64,000 nucleotides of DNA from JAHIYU01 sp964476155 (GTDB lineage: Bacteria; Krumholzibacteriota; Krumholzibacteriia; LZORAL124-64-63): positions 1 to 64,000 of the forward strand of contig CAYYYS010000010.1 in NCBI GenBank assembly GCA_964476155.1, read 5' to 3'. The first letter of the stretch is position 1; the number at the start of each line of letters is the position of its first letter. Below are positions 26,556 through 34,445 of this stretch, piece by piece. The position numbers and the translations under genes were made by a program. The notes beneath the pieces were generated by a model that saw nothing but the letters and a program-made list of their open reading frames with translations, was not told where the DNA came from and did no database searches.

Positions 26556-27785
26556 CTACTCCTTGCGTTTCGGGGGCTCGTAGTCGGCACCGGGATAGAC
26601 GGTTTCGGCGTAGGGGCTAGTCCAGCTGTTGTCGAACCAGCGCACCATGTCGCTCGCCAGTGCCTCACCCTCGCAGAAGAAGCCCAGATTGCGTGACGTG
26701 TGGAAATAGCTGTATCCCCAGTTGGCGGTGCCCACCCAGGCCGCGTCGCCGTCCTTGACCAGGTACTTGGGATGCTCGACGCGGGCGAAGGGCACGAAGC
26801 CGCCCGACCAGGGCGGAATGTTGGTGAACCGTACCTCGATGTTGTTCAAAACCGCCAGGCTCTTCACATACGGCAGCATGTATTTGCGCTTGCTCCAATT
26901 GGACAGGATGATCCGCACTTCGACGCCCCGGGCGGCGGCGCGGCGCAGGGCGTTTTCCAGAACCTCGTAGTAGTGCCCGTCGCGGCCGCTGGGATTGTAG
27001 GACAGCAGATGCAGGCGCAGCTCCCGCTCGGCGCGATCGATCAGATCCACCAGCAGGGGCTCGTCGTGGGGGAGACCCGCGGGCAGGCCGGCGGGTGGGC
27101 TGGCGGCCAAGGTGACGAAGACCTCGCCGCGGCCGCGCACGGACAGGCGCCAGGGACCGGCCGAGACCTCGGTCGACGGGGGTGGTTCGCCGCCGGCCAG
27201 AGCCCAGTCCCAGTCGAAGATGGCCTGGACGGCTTGCGCAGGCTCGGGCCCGTAGACCCGCACTCCCAGTTCGTGGATATGCTCCAGGGCACGGTAGTCC
27301 CAGTTCTGGCTGCCGACGTAGACGGCGCGGCCGTCCATCACGAAGAACTTGGCGTGCTGGACGCCGCCCCAGGCGGCGCGGGCGTCGAAGAGGCGCATCT
27401 CGGCGCCGGGCAGGGCGCCAATCTCATCGACCCACCGCGGATAGGTCCGGTAGAACCCCTTGTCGGCCAGCAGGCGGACCCGCACGCCGCGGTCGGCGGC
27501 GGCCGCCACCTCGGCGATCACCGCGTCGAGGGCGTCGGGCCGATCCGGATCGGCGCTCACGTAGAAGACCTCGATGTCCAGGGACGTGCGTGCGCTCGCG
27601 ATCATGTCGAGCCACACGTCGCGGGCGTCGGGTACGTCGGGCAGATCGAGCATGGTCTCCCGCGGCACGCTCTCGACGAGTTCGATGTTGCCGTGCAGCA
27701 GGGGAGGCTCGGCGGGGGGCATCCCGGACGCCAGGACGGGCCATGCGCAGAGCGACAGGATCAAGTAGAGGATCAGGCGTTTCAT
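26556..27785 (-). CDS. Phospholipase D-like protein with two HKD motifs
   Basis: A 409-residue exported phosphodiesterase. A signal peptide (LILYLILSLCAWPVLASG) precedes two PLD domains. Both catalytic HxK(x)4D motifs are intact: HAKFFVMD with GSQNWD after it, and HPKYLVKD with GTANWG after it. Such enzymes act on phospholipids or nucleic acids outside the cytoplasm. ATG 27785 is chosen over 27791 because AGGAG lies six bases upstream of it and would touch the earlier codon. First gene of a three-gene operon. Confidence 0.88.
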   Translation of the reverse strand: MKRLILYLILSLCAWPVLASGMPPAEPPLLHGNIELVESVPRETMLDLPDVPDARDVWLDMIASARTSLDIEVFYVSADPDRPDALDAVIAEVAAAADRGVRVRLLADKGFYRTYPRWVDEIGALPGAEMRLFDARAAWGGVQHAKFFVMDGRAVYVGSQNWDYRALEHIHELGVRVYGPEPAQAVQAIFDWDWALAGGEPPPSTEVSAGPWRLSVRGRGEVFVTLAASPPAGLPAGLPHDEPLLVDLIDRAERELRLHLLSYNPSGRDGHYYEVLENALRRAAARGVEVRIILSNWSKRKYMLPYVKSLAVLNNIEVRFTNIPPWSGGFVPFARVEHPKYLVKDGDAAWVGTANWGYSYFHTSRNLGFFCEGEALASDMVRWFDNSWTSPYAETVYPGADYEPPKRKE

Positions 27786-27867
27786 CGACATCTCCTGATT
27801 GGGTTGGTGTCGAGACTAGCATGGTCACGGCCTCCCAGGTGACCCTGTTTTTGATGCGGGATGTGGC

Positions 27868-27892
27868 TCACGGCCCCACGGGGGGCCGTGAC
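27868..27892. repeat. Hairpin in the 27786-28134 gap
   Basis: TCACGGCCCC pairs with GGGGCCGTGA, a 10-base stem with a short loop. No T-run follows, so it is not a convincing terminator. The gap between divergent phospholipase D and barrel genes (about 350 bases) otherwise holds the palindrome at 27912-27933 and no reading frame I can support. Confidence 0.55.
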
Positions 27893-27911
27893 TTTGATGT
27901 TTCCCATTCCT

Positions 27912-27933
27912 CACATCACCCCGGGGTGATGTG
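27912..27933. repeat. Perfect 22-base palindrome
   Basis: CACATCACCCC followed directly by its exact complement GGGGTGATGTG. It lies between two divergent genes (phospholipase D-like at left, barrel protein at right), where a dimeric repressor site would be expected; it could equally be a terminator-like hairpin. Confidence 0.6.
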
Positions 27934-28134
27934 GGTTCGTTGTGTTGCCTGGACCATGGACCTGATCAACGGCGCCGCCGATTTCTCGGAACAAAATGCC
28001 GATGGTGTTATTCAAGATAATCTGTCCGTCGATCCCGTATCTTTTTCATTCCGGGAGACGATTCCATTAACGATTGCTACCGCCCCTGACATACGATCGC
28101 CGTATCGAAGTCACGAAAACGAAGCGGAGCAATC

Positions 28135-28881
28135 ATGCCTGTGCAGTTCCCTCCGAGTCGATGCATGTCGATCAGGCCCCTCGGCCTGATTCTGCCCCTA
28201 TCCAACGTGTTCTTGTTCCTACATGTCACGCCTCCGTTGGCGGCGCCCATCGGCGATGATGATCCACCTCGCGAAGTCGGCGGTTCCGATCGGCCGCGTG
28301 AGGCTCAGGGGCCGCGTCTCGATCTCTCATCCCTGAAAACCGAGGTCAGCCTGTTCGCCGGATATTCGATTTTCAGCGACCAGGACATGTACGACACCTA
28401 CGGCGGTATACCCCAGATCGGCTGCGAAATGAGCGTCGGCCTCGACGAAGCGGCCGAGTTCGTGCTGGGGATTCGCTACGGCGGGGTTTCCGGTGATCCG
28501 TTTTATGACTCGCTGGAATTCGAGGGCAACGATGATGTCAGTTTGCGAGCCGTGCCCATCACGGCGGGATTCCGCATCAACGCCTCCAAGAACCCCCGTT
28601 TTCGACTCTACTGGGGCGCCTGCTTCGAAGCCACGTGGATGGAGGAGCGGGTGCCTTCATTCAATCCCAACAGTCTCGACCCTCGACGCACCGACCGGGG
28701 CTGGGGCAAGGGCATGAGGTTGTCTCTCACCCCCGAATGGCGGTCGCGTGATCAGCGACGGGCCCTGGGCTTGTCTTTCGAGTGGGGAGGCAGCAGCGGC
28801 GAGGTCGGGGCCGGCTACCATCACCACGAAGTCAACATGATCGGTATCGGAGCGCGGCTCCACTACACACGGACCCTTTGA
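28135..28881 (+). CDS. Probable outer-membrane beta-barrel protein
   Basis: A 248-residue protein with an N-terminal hydrophobic signal (about 12-36, LGLILPLSNVFLFLHV then an A-P region) and a C-terminal half of alternating strands ending in the aromatic-containing IGIGARLHYTRTL, as in small porin-like barrels. I recognise no named family. ATG 28135 has GGAG upstream; ATG 28165 is an alternative. It is 17 bases upstream of the DUF2330 gene, which suggests co-transcription. Confidence 0.65.
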   Translation: MPVQFPPSRCMSIRPLGLILPLSNVFLFLHVTPPLAAPIGDDDPPREVGGSDRPREAQGPRLDLSSLKTEVSLFAGYSIFSDQDMYDTYGGIPQIGCEMSVGLDEAAEFVLGIRYGGVSGDPFYDSLEFEGNDDVSLRAVPITAGFRINASKNPRFRLYWGACFEATWMEERVPSFNPNSLDPRRTDRGWGKGMRLSLTPEWRSRDQRRALGLSFEWGGSSGEVGAGYHHHEVNMIGIGARLHYTRTL

Positions 28882-28898
28882 ACGGCAGGAGGACGGAC

Positions 28899-29930
28899 AT
28901 GAAACACACGATGACCGCGGCCGTCTGCACCGCCACCTTGTTCGCCGCGGCGACGGCCCTGGCCGACGGTTGCATGATGGCTCCCTGGCAGTACGAGATC
29001 TACGAGACCAGTCAGATCGCCTACCTGGACTACGATTCGGATACGAGCACGGAGCGGCTGCACATCCTACCCGGCTTCCGGGGCGACACACAGAATTTCG
29101 CCTGGATCGTTCCGGTGCCGGGGTTGCCCGAACTGGACGAGTCCAGCACACCCATCTTCCATCAGCTTGCCGACCTGACCGCACCCGAGTACCGCAATCG
29201 TGAAGATGGGTGGGGGTGTAATCAGACGGACTATATGGTCAGGCCCGCCAACGACGGCGACGGCGGCGTAGACATCATCGACTCGCAACTGGTGGGCATC
29301 TACCAGGCCATGATCCTCGGCGCCGACGACGCGGACGCCCTGACCGACTCGCTCACCACCTGGGGTTTTCTCCACGACGACAACGCCGACGACTTCACGC
29401 CCCTGCTAGACGCCTACGTGCAGGACGACTGGTACTTCGTCACCCTGAAGGTCGACTCCACGGCCTTCGACGAAGCTCAGCAGGACTGGTACTGGTACGG
29501 CGGTATGCAGCCCATCGCGCTCACGTTCACTTGTGACGCGCCCATCTATCCCATGCGCATATCAGCGCTCAGCGCCGCGGACGACACGTCGGTGATTCTC
29601 TACGTGAACGCCGATCGGCGCATGGATTTCGCGGGCGCCGAGACCGAATATGCCAACAACCTCTCGGAGAACGAGGTGTGTGCCATCCGCTCGAATCACC
29701 CCGATCTTGGCGCCTTGCTGCAGGCGGGTGATTACTTGACCAAGCTGAAGCGCAGATATTCACCCGCACAGATGGATGCGGATGTGCTGCTCGAAGCGGC
29801 GGACACCAACGCCCAATATTGGCGGGTCTATTATTCGGGTTTTCCGCTGACGACGGGTCTGCTGGTGCTGGTCTTCGCGGTCGGGTTGGCTTTTCGGTCG
29901 CGACACGCAGACCGGTCGGGGGTTGCATAA
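28899..29930 (+). CDS. DUF2330 domain protein with C-terminal membrane anchor
   Basis: A 343-residue exported protein. Signal peptide about 1-22, then DGCMMAPWQYEIYETSQIAYLDYD and LHILPGFRGDTQNFAWIVPVPGLPE, the hallmark of DUF2330. A single hydrophobic segment near the C-terminus (LTTGLLVLVFAVGLAF) followed by RSRHADR makes an anchor with a basic tail, like sorting-type C-termini in other phyla. ATG 28899 follows AGGAGG; the upstream open frame is a shadow of the barrel gene. It lies four bases before the CHAT lipoprotein. Confidence 0.85.
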   Translation: MKHTMTAAVCTATLFAAATALADGCMMAPWQYEIYETSQIAYLDYDSDTSTERLHILPGFRGDTQNFAWIVPVPGLPELDESSTPIFHQLADLTAPEYRNREDGWGCNQTDYMVRPANDGDGGVDIIDSQLVGIYQAMILGADDADALTDSLTTWGFLHDDNADDFTPLLDAYVQDDWYFVTLKVDSTAFDEAQQDWYWYGGMQPIALTFTCDAPIYPMRISALSAADDTSVILYVNADRRMDFAGAETEYANNLSENEVCAIRSNHPDLGALLQAGDYLTKLKRRYSPAQMDADVLLEAADTNAQYWRVYYSGFPLTTGLLVLVFAVGLAFRSRHADRSGVA

Positions 29931-29934
29931 ACGT

Positions 29935-32900
29935 ATGACAAAGCCCTCTGTCCCGTCCTGCCCGCCTTCACTCGTTGTGGCCGTCCTGGCCGCCACGATT
30001 CTGATTCTGACGATGGGCTGCGGTAGCGACGCCCCGCGTCTGGAACTCGCCGGCGTGCCCCTCTCCGCCGAGATGAAGCCCTTGATCGATGATGTCCGTC
30101 GTTCCCTCGACGCTCACGACCCCGGCGACGAGACCGTGAAGCGGGACTTAGACCGTCTACATGCGCTGCAGAAAAAACTCTACGTCTCCGCCACGCGGGT
30201 CGAGGCGGCGACGGAGATCCTCGCCGCGTGGCGCGCGCGGCCGGATCATTTCCTCTGGTGCGAAATGGCTATTCGCAACCGCTCCCTGATCGGCCGCGGT
30301 GACGAGATAGCCGGGATCCTGGCGGATCCAACCCTGGCCGACACCACGAGCGCCATTGGTCTCTACGTGCGTTGCTGGCGAGAGGTCGGTTACACCAGGG
30401 GTGGCGGCGATATCCGCCGTGCCTGGGCACTGCGCGCTTCCCTTGATCCCCTGCAGAGTTTCTGGTTGACCCTGAAGCTGGCCTGGATCGAACGGCAATC
30501 GGGCAACGCCGAGGTGGCGGTCCGGTTGGCCCTGGATGCCCTGCCGGTGGCGCACGAGTTGGGCGGGCGTCGGGCCTCGCTCCAGGCTTGGCGGGAGGTC
30601 GTACACGCCCTGAAGCTGGCCGGTCGCCTGGACGATGCCCTCTACGCCGCGGTCGCGGCCGAGGACCTGGCGGCGGCGGTGTCGTCGGAGACCGGAAACG
30701 TCTACCCGGTGCTGAACGCGCGACTGCTGCGGGCCGACGTGTTGGCCGCGCGTCGCGAGAGCAGCGGGGCTTTCGCTCTCTACGAGTCCTGTACCGATTC
30801 CGCCCTCGCGGCGGGCTTGATGCCCCTGGCGGCCAAGAGTCTGAACCACGCAGGCATCCTGACCCAGGCCACCTGCGAGTACGCCCTGGGCCTGCGCTTC
30901 TATCGCCAGAGTCTGGCCATCGCCCAGGCCGACGGTGATTCGATCAACGTCATCAAGCATCTGATGAACGTATCGCGTCGACATCGCCTATTGGGAAATC
31001 TCGATTCGTGCCTTGTCTATCAACGCCGTGGCGAACGTTGGGGTGAAATCTATCCCAATCTTCGCAACCGGGCGCGCATGCCCCTGATGCAGGCGGAGTA
31101 CTACGCCCAGATCGGCGACTACGCCACGGTCGACTCGCTGCTGGACGCCGCGGTGCGGTTGAAACCGAACCGGACGTCGGTGCAGGCCCTGGCCGAACTG
31201 CATCTGCGCCTGATCGAGGAGAGCGTCGAGCGCGGACGGCCCGACCAGGCCTACCGCTCCATCGCCGTGCTCGACTCCCTGCGGGGACGTCTGGGCGATG
31301 CCCTGGCCGATCGCCACGTGGCCTTGGACCTGGACCTGTATTCGGCCGACTTCCTCGCCCGTCAAGGTCGTTACCTCTCCGCCGCGGAAGCCCTGGAGCG
31401 TGTCGAGCTGGCTCTCGTGCGTCGCGACGACCCGGTGCGCAAATGGAAACTGGAACGCACACGTGGCGATCTGGCGCGCCGTCGCGGCGATCTGCGGACC
31501 GCCGAGATCGCCTACCAGGCTTGCCTGGATCTGGGTAAGGTGATCGGTGATCCCGACCGTATCTCGACCACCCGTTTCCTGCTGGGAGCGGTACTGTTGG
31601 ACCGGGCCCAATACGCAGAGGCGCGCCGGCTCTTTCCCGATTCCGAGGGCGACGACGGTCGCTTTCGGACCCGATTGTCGACACTGCTTTTCCGCGGCAT
31701 GTCTTTCACGCGCGAGGATCGCTACGATGACGCCCTCGCCGAGTTGACGCACGCACGCCGCCTCTGCACGCCATGGTCGCCTCCGGATCTGATCGCCGGC
31801 ATCGATCTGGAGACGGGCCGGGCCCTCGTCGGGGCAGGTCGCTCCGACGAAGCGAGCGCCCGTTACCGGGCGGTTCGCGAAGGACTCGCCCGCACGACTT
31901 CCGAGCACCGATCTGATATCCGCAAGCTCTTCGACACCGACCTGCGCCGCGAACTGGCCGAGGCGGAGCTCATGCTCCTCGTGGGTGACGACGGCCGCGA
32001 CGTGTCCGGCGACGCGGCCCTGCGCTCCCTCGATCTTGTGCAGGAGATCCTGCCTGCCTGGAACCGCCTCGCGACCGACGCCGGAAAGGCTCTCGTCACA
32101 CCCCAGCTTGTTTTTCTCGTCGGCCGCCGGGCCTCGTTCCGTTGGTCCCTTACCGCGGACGACGCGCGCCTGACCCGACTGCCCGGCGAGAGCGGGCTGC
32201 TCGAGCGTCTCGCACCGGTTCTTGCGGACTTGGCCCAGCCTGGACGTATCGTCGTGTCGCGGGAATTACAGGAGATGGTGACAGCTCTGGGCGGCGATCC
32301 CGGGGACTGGCCCGAAGGCGGTACTCTCGCCATCGTGCCCGATGGCGTGTTGCATGCCGTGCCCTGGGCTGCCCTGCCCCGTACGACGAGCGAGACCTGG
32401 CTGGACCGCGGCCCGCTGACCGTCTCCACGTCACCAGCGCGTGGGCACCTCGTTGCGAGCCGGCGACGGACCGACGGTCGGCTGCTGGCTCTGGGCGTTG
32501 ACGGTTCGGCGAGGGCCGGCGCCGCGGGCTTGTCGACCCTGCGCCACGCCGAGCGCGAGGCCCGCGAGATCCATGATCTTTGGCCGGCCGGTCATGCCGA
32601 TCTGCACGTGGGACGAGATGCCGCGGGGGAGGGTGTCACCGCGGTTGACCTGGAGCACTACGACGCGATCCATGTGGCAAGCCACGCGCTGGTTTACCGG
32701 GGGGCGCCCGAACAGACCTCGTTGCTGCTGGCCGGAACCATGGACGCCCCCTTGACGGCGGGCGAGATCCGCCGGCTCGATCTGGATGCCGACCTGATAT
32801 TCCTGTCCTGTTGCGAGGCCGCGGAGGGGTATGCCCGGGTCGCGGGATCCGCCCACGCCGAACTGGCGCACAGTTTCCTCGACGCCGGCGCACGGGCGGT

Positions 32901-33102
32901 GGTGGCGCCGTCGGTCAGTATCGACGACGAAGCCGCCCGGCGGCTGGCCGGGCGGTTCTACGAACATTGGCTGTCGGGGTTGACGGTCTCAGCCGCGTTG
33001 CGGCGGGCCCAACTCGATCTGCGCGACGGCGATCCGCGTTGGTCCCATCCCTTCTACTGGTCGTTCCACATCTCAATCACCAACCCGTCGGTCGGCGATT
33101 AG
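29935..33102 (+). CDS. CHAT-domain (caspase-like) lipoprotein with TPR-type repeats
   Basis: A 1055-residue protein with a lipoprotein signal ending LTMGC. Residues of about 100-700 are helical repeats of tetratricopeptide type (for example GLRFYRQSLAIAQADGDSIN). The C-terminal 300 residues form a CHAT protease domain: His917 in VASHA and Cys960 in IFLSCCEA are the predicted catalytic pair, followed by DAGARAVVAPS and FYEHWLSGLTVSAALRRAQ. Usually CHAT proteases are cytoplasmic effectors, so a lipobox on this one is notable. ATG 29935 is preferred to TTG 29923. It follows DUF2330 closely and converges on another lipoprotein. Confidence 0.88.
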   Translation: MTKPSVPSCPPSLVVAVLAATILILTMGCGSDAPRLELAGVPLSAEMKPLIDDVRRSLDAHDPGDETVKRDLDRLHALQKKLYVSATRVEAATEILAAWRARPDHFLWCEMAIRNRSLIGRGDEIAGILADPTLADTTSAIGLYVRCWREVGYTRGGGDIRRAWALRASLDPLQSFWLTLKLAWIERQSGNAEVAVRLALDALPVAHELGGRRASLQAWREVVHALKLAGRLDDALYAAVAAEDLAAAVSSETGNVYPVLNARLLRADVLAARRESSGAFALYESCTDSALAAGLMPLAAKSLNHAGILTQATCEYALGLRFYRQSLAIAQADGDSINVIKHLMNVSRRHRLLGNLDSCLVYQRRGERWGEIYPNLRNRARMPLMQAEYYAQIGDYATVDSLLDAAVRLKPNRTSVQALAELHLRLIEESVERGRPDQAYRSIAVLDSLRGRLGDALADRHVALDLDLYSADFLARQGRYLSAAEALERVELALVRRDDPVRKWKLERTRGDLARRRGDLRTAEIAYQACLDLGKVIGDPDRISTTRFLLGAVLLDRAQYAEARRLFPDSEGDDGRFRTRLSTLLFRGMSFTREDRYDDALAELTHARRLCTPWSPPDLIAGIDLETGRALVGAGRSDEASARYRAVREGLARTTSEHRSDIRKLFDTDLRRELAEAELMLLVGDDGRDVSGDAALRSLDLVQEILPAWNRLATDAGKALVTPQLVFLVGRRASFRWSLTADDARLTRLPGESGLLERLAPVLADLAQPGRIVVSRELQEMVTALGGDPGDWPEGGTLAIVPDGVLHAVPWAALPRTTSETWLDRGPLTVSTSPARGHLVASRRRTDGRLLALGVDGSARAGAAGLSTLRHAEREAREIHDLWPAGHADLHVGRDAAGEGVTAVDLEHYDAIHVASHALVYRGAPEQTSLLLAGTMDAPLTAGEIRRLDLDADLIFLSCCEAAEGYARVAGSAHAELAHSFLDAGARAVVAPSVSIDDEAARRLAGRFYEHWLSGLTVSAALRRAQLDLRDGDPRWSHPFYWSFHISITNPSVGD

Positions 33103-33109
33103 CCCCACA

Positions 33110-33763
33110 TTATTGATCGTCCGGATTATCGAAATCGAAATCGTCCGCGGCCTCGGGAATATCGCCCACTTCCCAGTCGGAGAAGTGGTTCACCTTGAAG
33201 TGCACTTGCCATTTACGGTTGATGTAAAGAATACGGGCCCGGCCGTATTCGTTGAAGAGGGTATCGATGATATTGCCTTCTTCATCGTAGACGGGCTCGG
33301 CGTTCCAGAAGATCGTGGGCGGCCGGCCGTCGACCCACGGCATGTAAGTGGCCATCACGGTCACGGGCACGTTGAAATGGACGTTCTCAGGCTCCAGGCG
33401 CACGATCAGGGGCAGGTTCAGGTCGGCGTGCTCCATGTATGACTGGTAGGTGGGGAAGCGCAGGACGAAATGAGTGTCTGTTTGTACGGCGTCCTCGGGG
33501 ATGTTCAGTCCGAACCGACAATCACCGGGCCATGTACTCGACTTGTAGTGAAGAATGGCTGATTCACCGGCATTGAGCCTTCCCTCGACCTGCTCGTAGT
33601 CCAGCATATCCAGGATATCGTGATGAACCGAGGGCTTCTGCCCTCCCCGATCCAGATTCTTCTCGGCAACGATTTCAGGGCCGCTGATCAGCGACTCGTT
33701 CTTGCAGCCGCCGAAGCCGGCAATCATAAGGCAGATCAGGATCGGATACGATACGCGCCGCAT
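33110..33763 (-). CDS. Lipoprotein of unknown function
   Basis: A 217-residue protein with a lipobox GFGGC (Cys20). The middle part LPLIVRLEPENVHFNVPVTVMATYMPWVDG resembles an immunoglobulin- or ZU5-like beta domain, and the tail is very acidic (AADDFDFDNPDDQ). I do not recognise the family. Convergent with the CHAT gene, with seven bases between the stops. Confidence 0.7.
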   Translation of the reverse strand: MRRVSYPILICLMIAGFGGCKNESLISGPEIVAEKNLDRGGQKPSVHHDILDMLDYEQVEGRLNAGESAILHYKSSTWPGDCRFGLNIPEDAVQTDTHFVLRFPTYQSYMEHADLNLPLIVRLEPENVHFNVPVTVMATYMPWVDGRPPTIFWNAEPVYDEEGNIIDTLFNEYGRARILYINRKWQVHFKVNHFSDWEVGDIPEAADDFDFDNPDDQ

Positions 33764-34014
33764 GTGCGACTCCTCTCGATGTTCATATCCTTCGCGCGGT
33801 TCTTTCGTGTTGTGTGCCCGTACCGGTCTTGATCGTCAGCCTAAGTATACACCTTTCTGCGATCACACCGAAAAACATTCTTCCGAGACTCGATGACTGG
33901 TCCTGCTCCGGATGAATCCATGAGTGCACAGTCGGGATCTCATGTTGTGCCAATGCAGGACCGACAGCCGGGGAGCAGTCCTTTAACGAGTTTTTTCGGA
34001 AGGGATATCTGTCA

Positions 34015-34329
34015 ATGTTCGCGGCCAAGGAGATCGAATTCGAGGTGTCGAACCTGGAATCGTTGCGAGCCGTGAGGTTGGATATCGAACGTCGCCAGCA
34101 CCTCTACCTGATCTTCAAGGAAGCCATCAACAACAACCTGAAGTACAGCCGTTGTTCGCGGCTGCGCATGAGCGCGTGCGAGGTCGGCGACGGGTTCGAG
34201 TTGAGGCTCGAAGATGATGGAGTCGGGTTCGATATTGCGGGCTCGGCGGGCGGCAACGGGCTGGGGAATATGCGACGGCGGGCCGGGTCGCTCGGCGGGG
34301 TGTTGAAGATCGACTCGACGGTGGGCTAG
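34015..34329 (+). pseudogene. Histidine kinase fragment: ATPase domain only (NarL-type)
   Basis: A 104-residue frame containing only the C-terminal ATPase part of a two-component sensor kinase: N box FKEAINNNLKYSRCSRL (about 30-46), G1 box EDDGVGFD, and G2 box NGLGNMRRRAGSLGG. The phosphoacceptor His, dimerisation helices and any sensor are missing. The frame stays open upstream without a recognisable domain. It most likely is a remnant, though a stand-alone ATPase (anti-sigma-like) cannot be excluded. No response regulator is adjacent. Confidence 0.6.
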
Positions 34330-34394
34330 GGAACCTCGGTGGTTTATACCGGGCGATGATGGCAAGCTTTGCACTTGTTCCACAATCGCACAAA

Positions 34395-34431
34395 AACGCC
34401 CCCCGTCCGCAGACGGAGGGCGTTCTTTTTT
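34395..34431. terminator. Bidirectional terminator between kinase fragment and transketolase
   Basis: Imperfect stem with AACGCCCCCCGTC facing GACGGAGGGCGTT at 34395-34423, a CGCA loop, then a run of six T on the plus strand and A-run on the other side. Confidence 0.8.
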
Positions 34432-34445
34432 CGACTGAACCAGAC

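Noticed and set aside
27182..28189. 335-residue plus-strand frame spanning the phospholipase D gene and the following gap
   Set aside because: Arg/Pro-rich shadow of the opposite strand; no signal, family or ribosome site.
33702..33896. Small frame at the divergent gap between the lipoprotein and kinase fragment
   Set aside because: No ribosome site and overlaps the signal-peptide end of the minus-strand lipoprotein gene.
33893..34075. 60-residue frame upstream of the kinase fragment
   Set aside because: No domain, no ribosome site and different frame from the ATPase part; cannot be supported as a gene.
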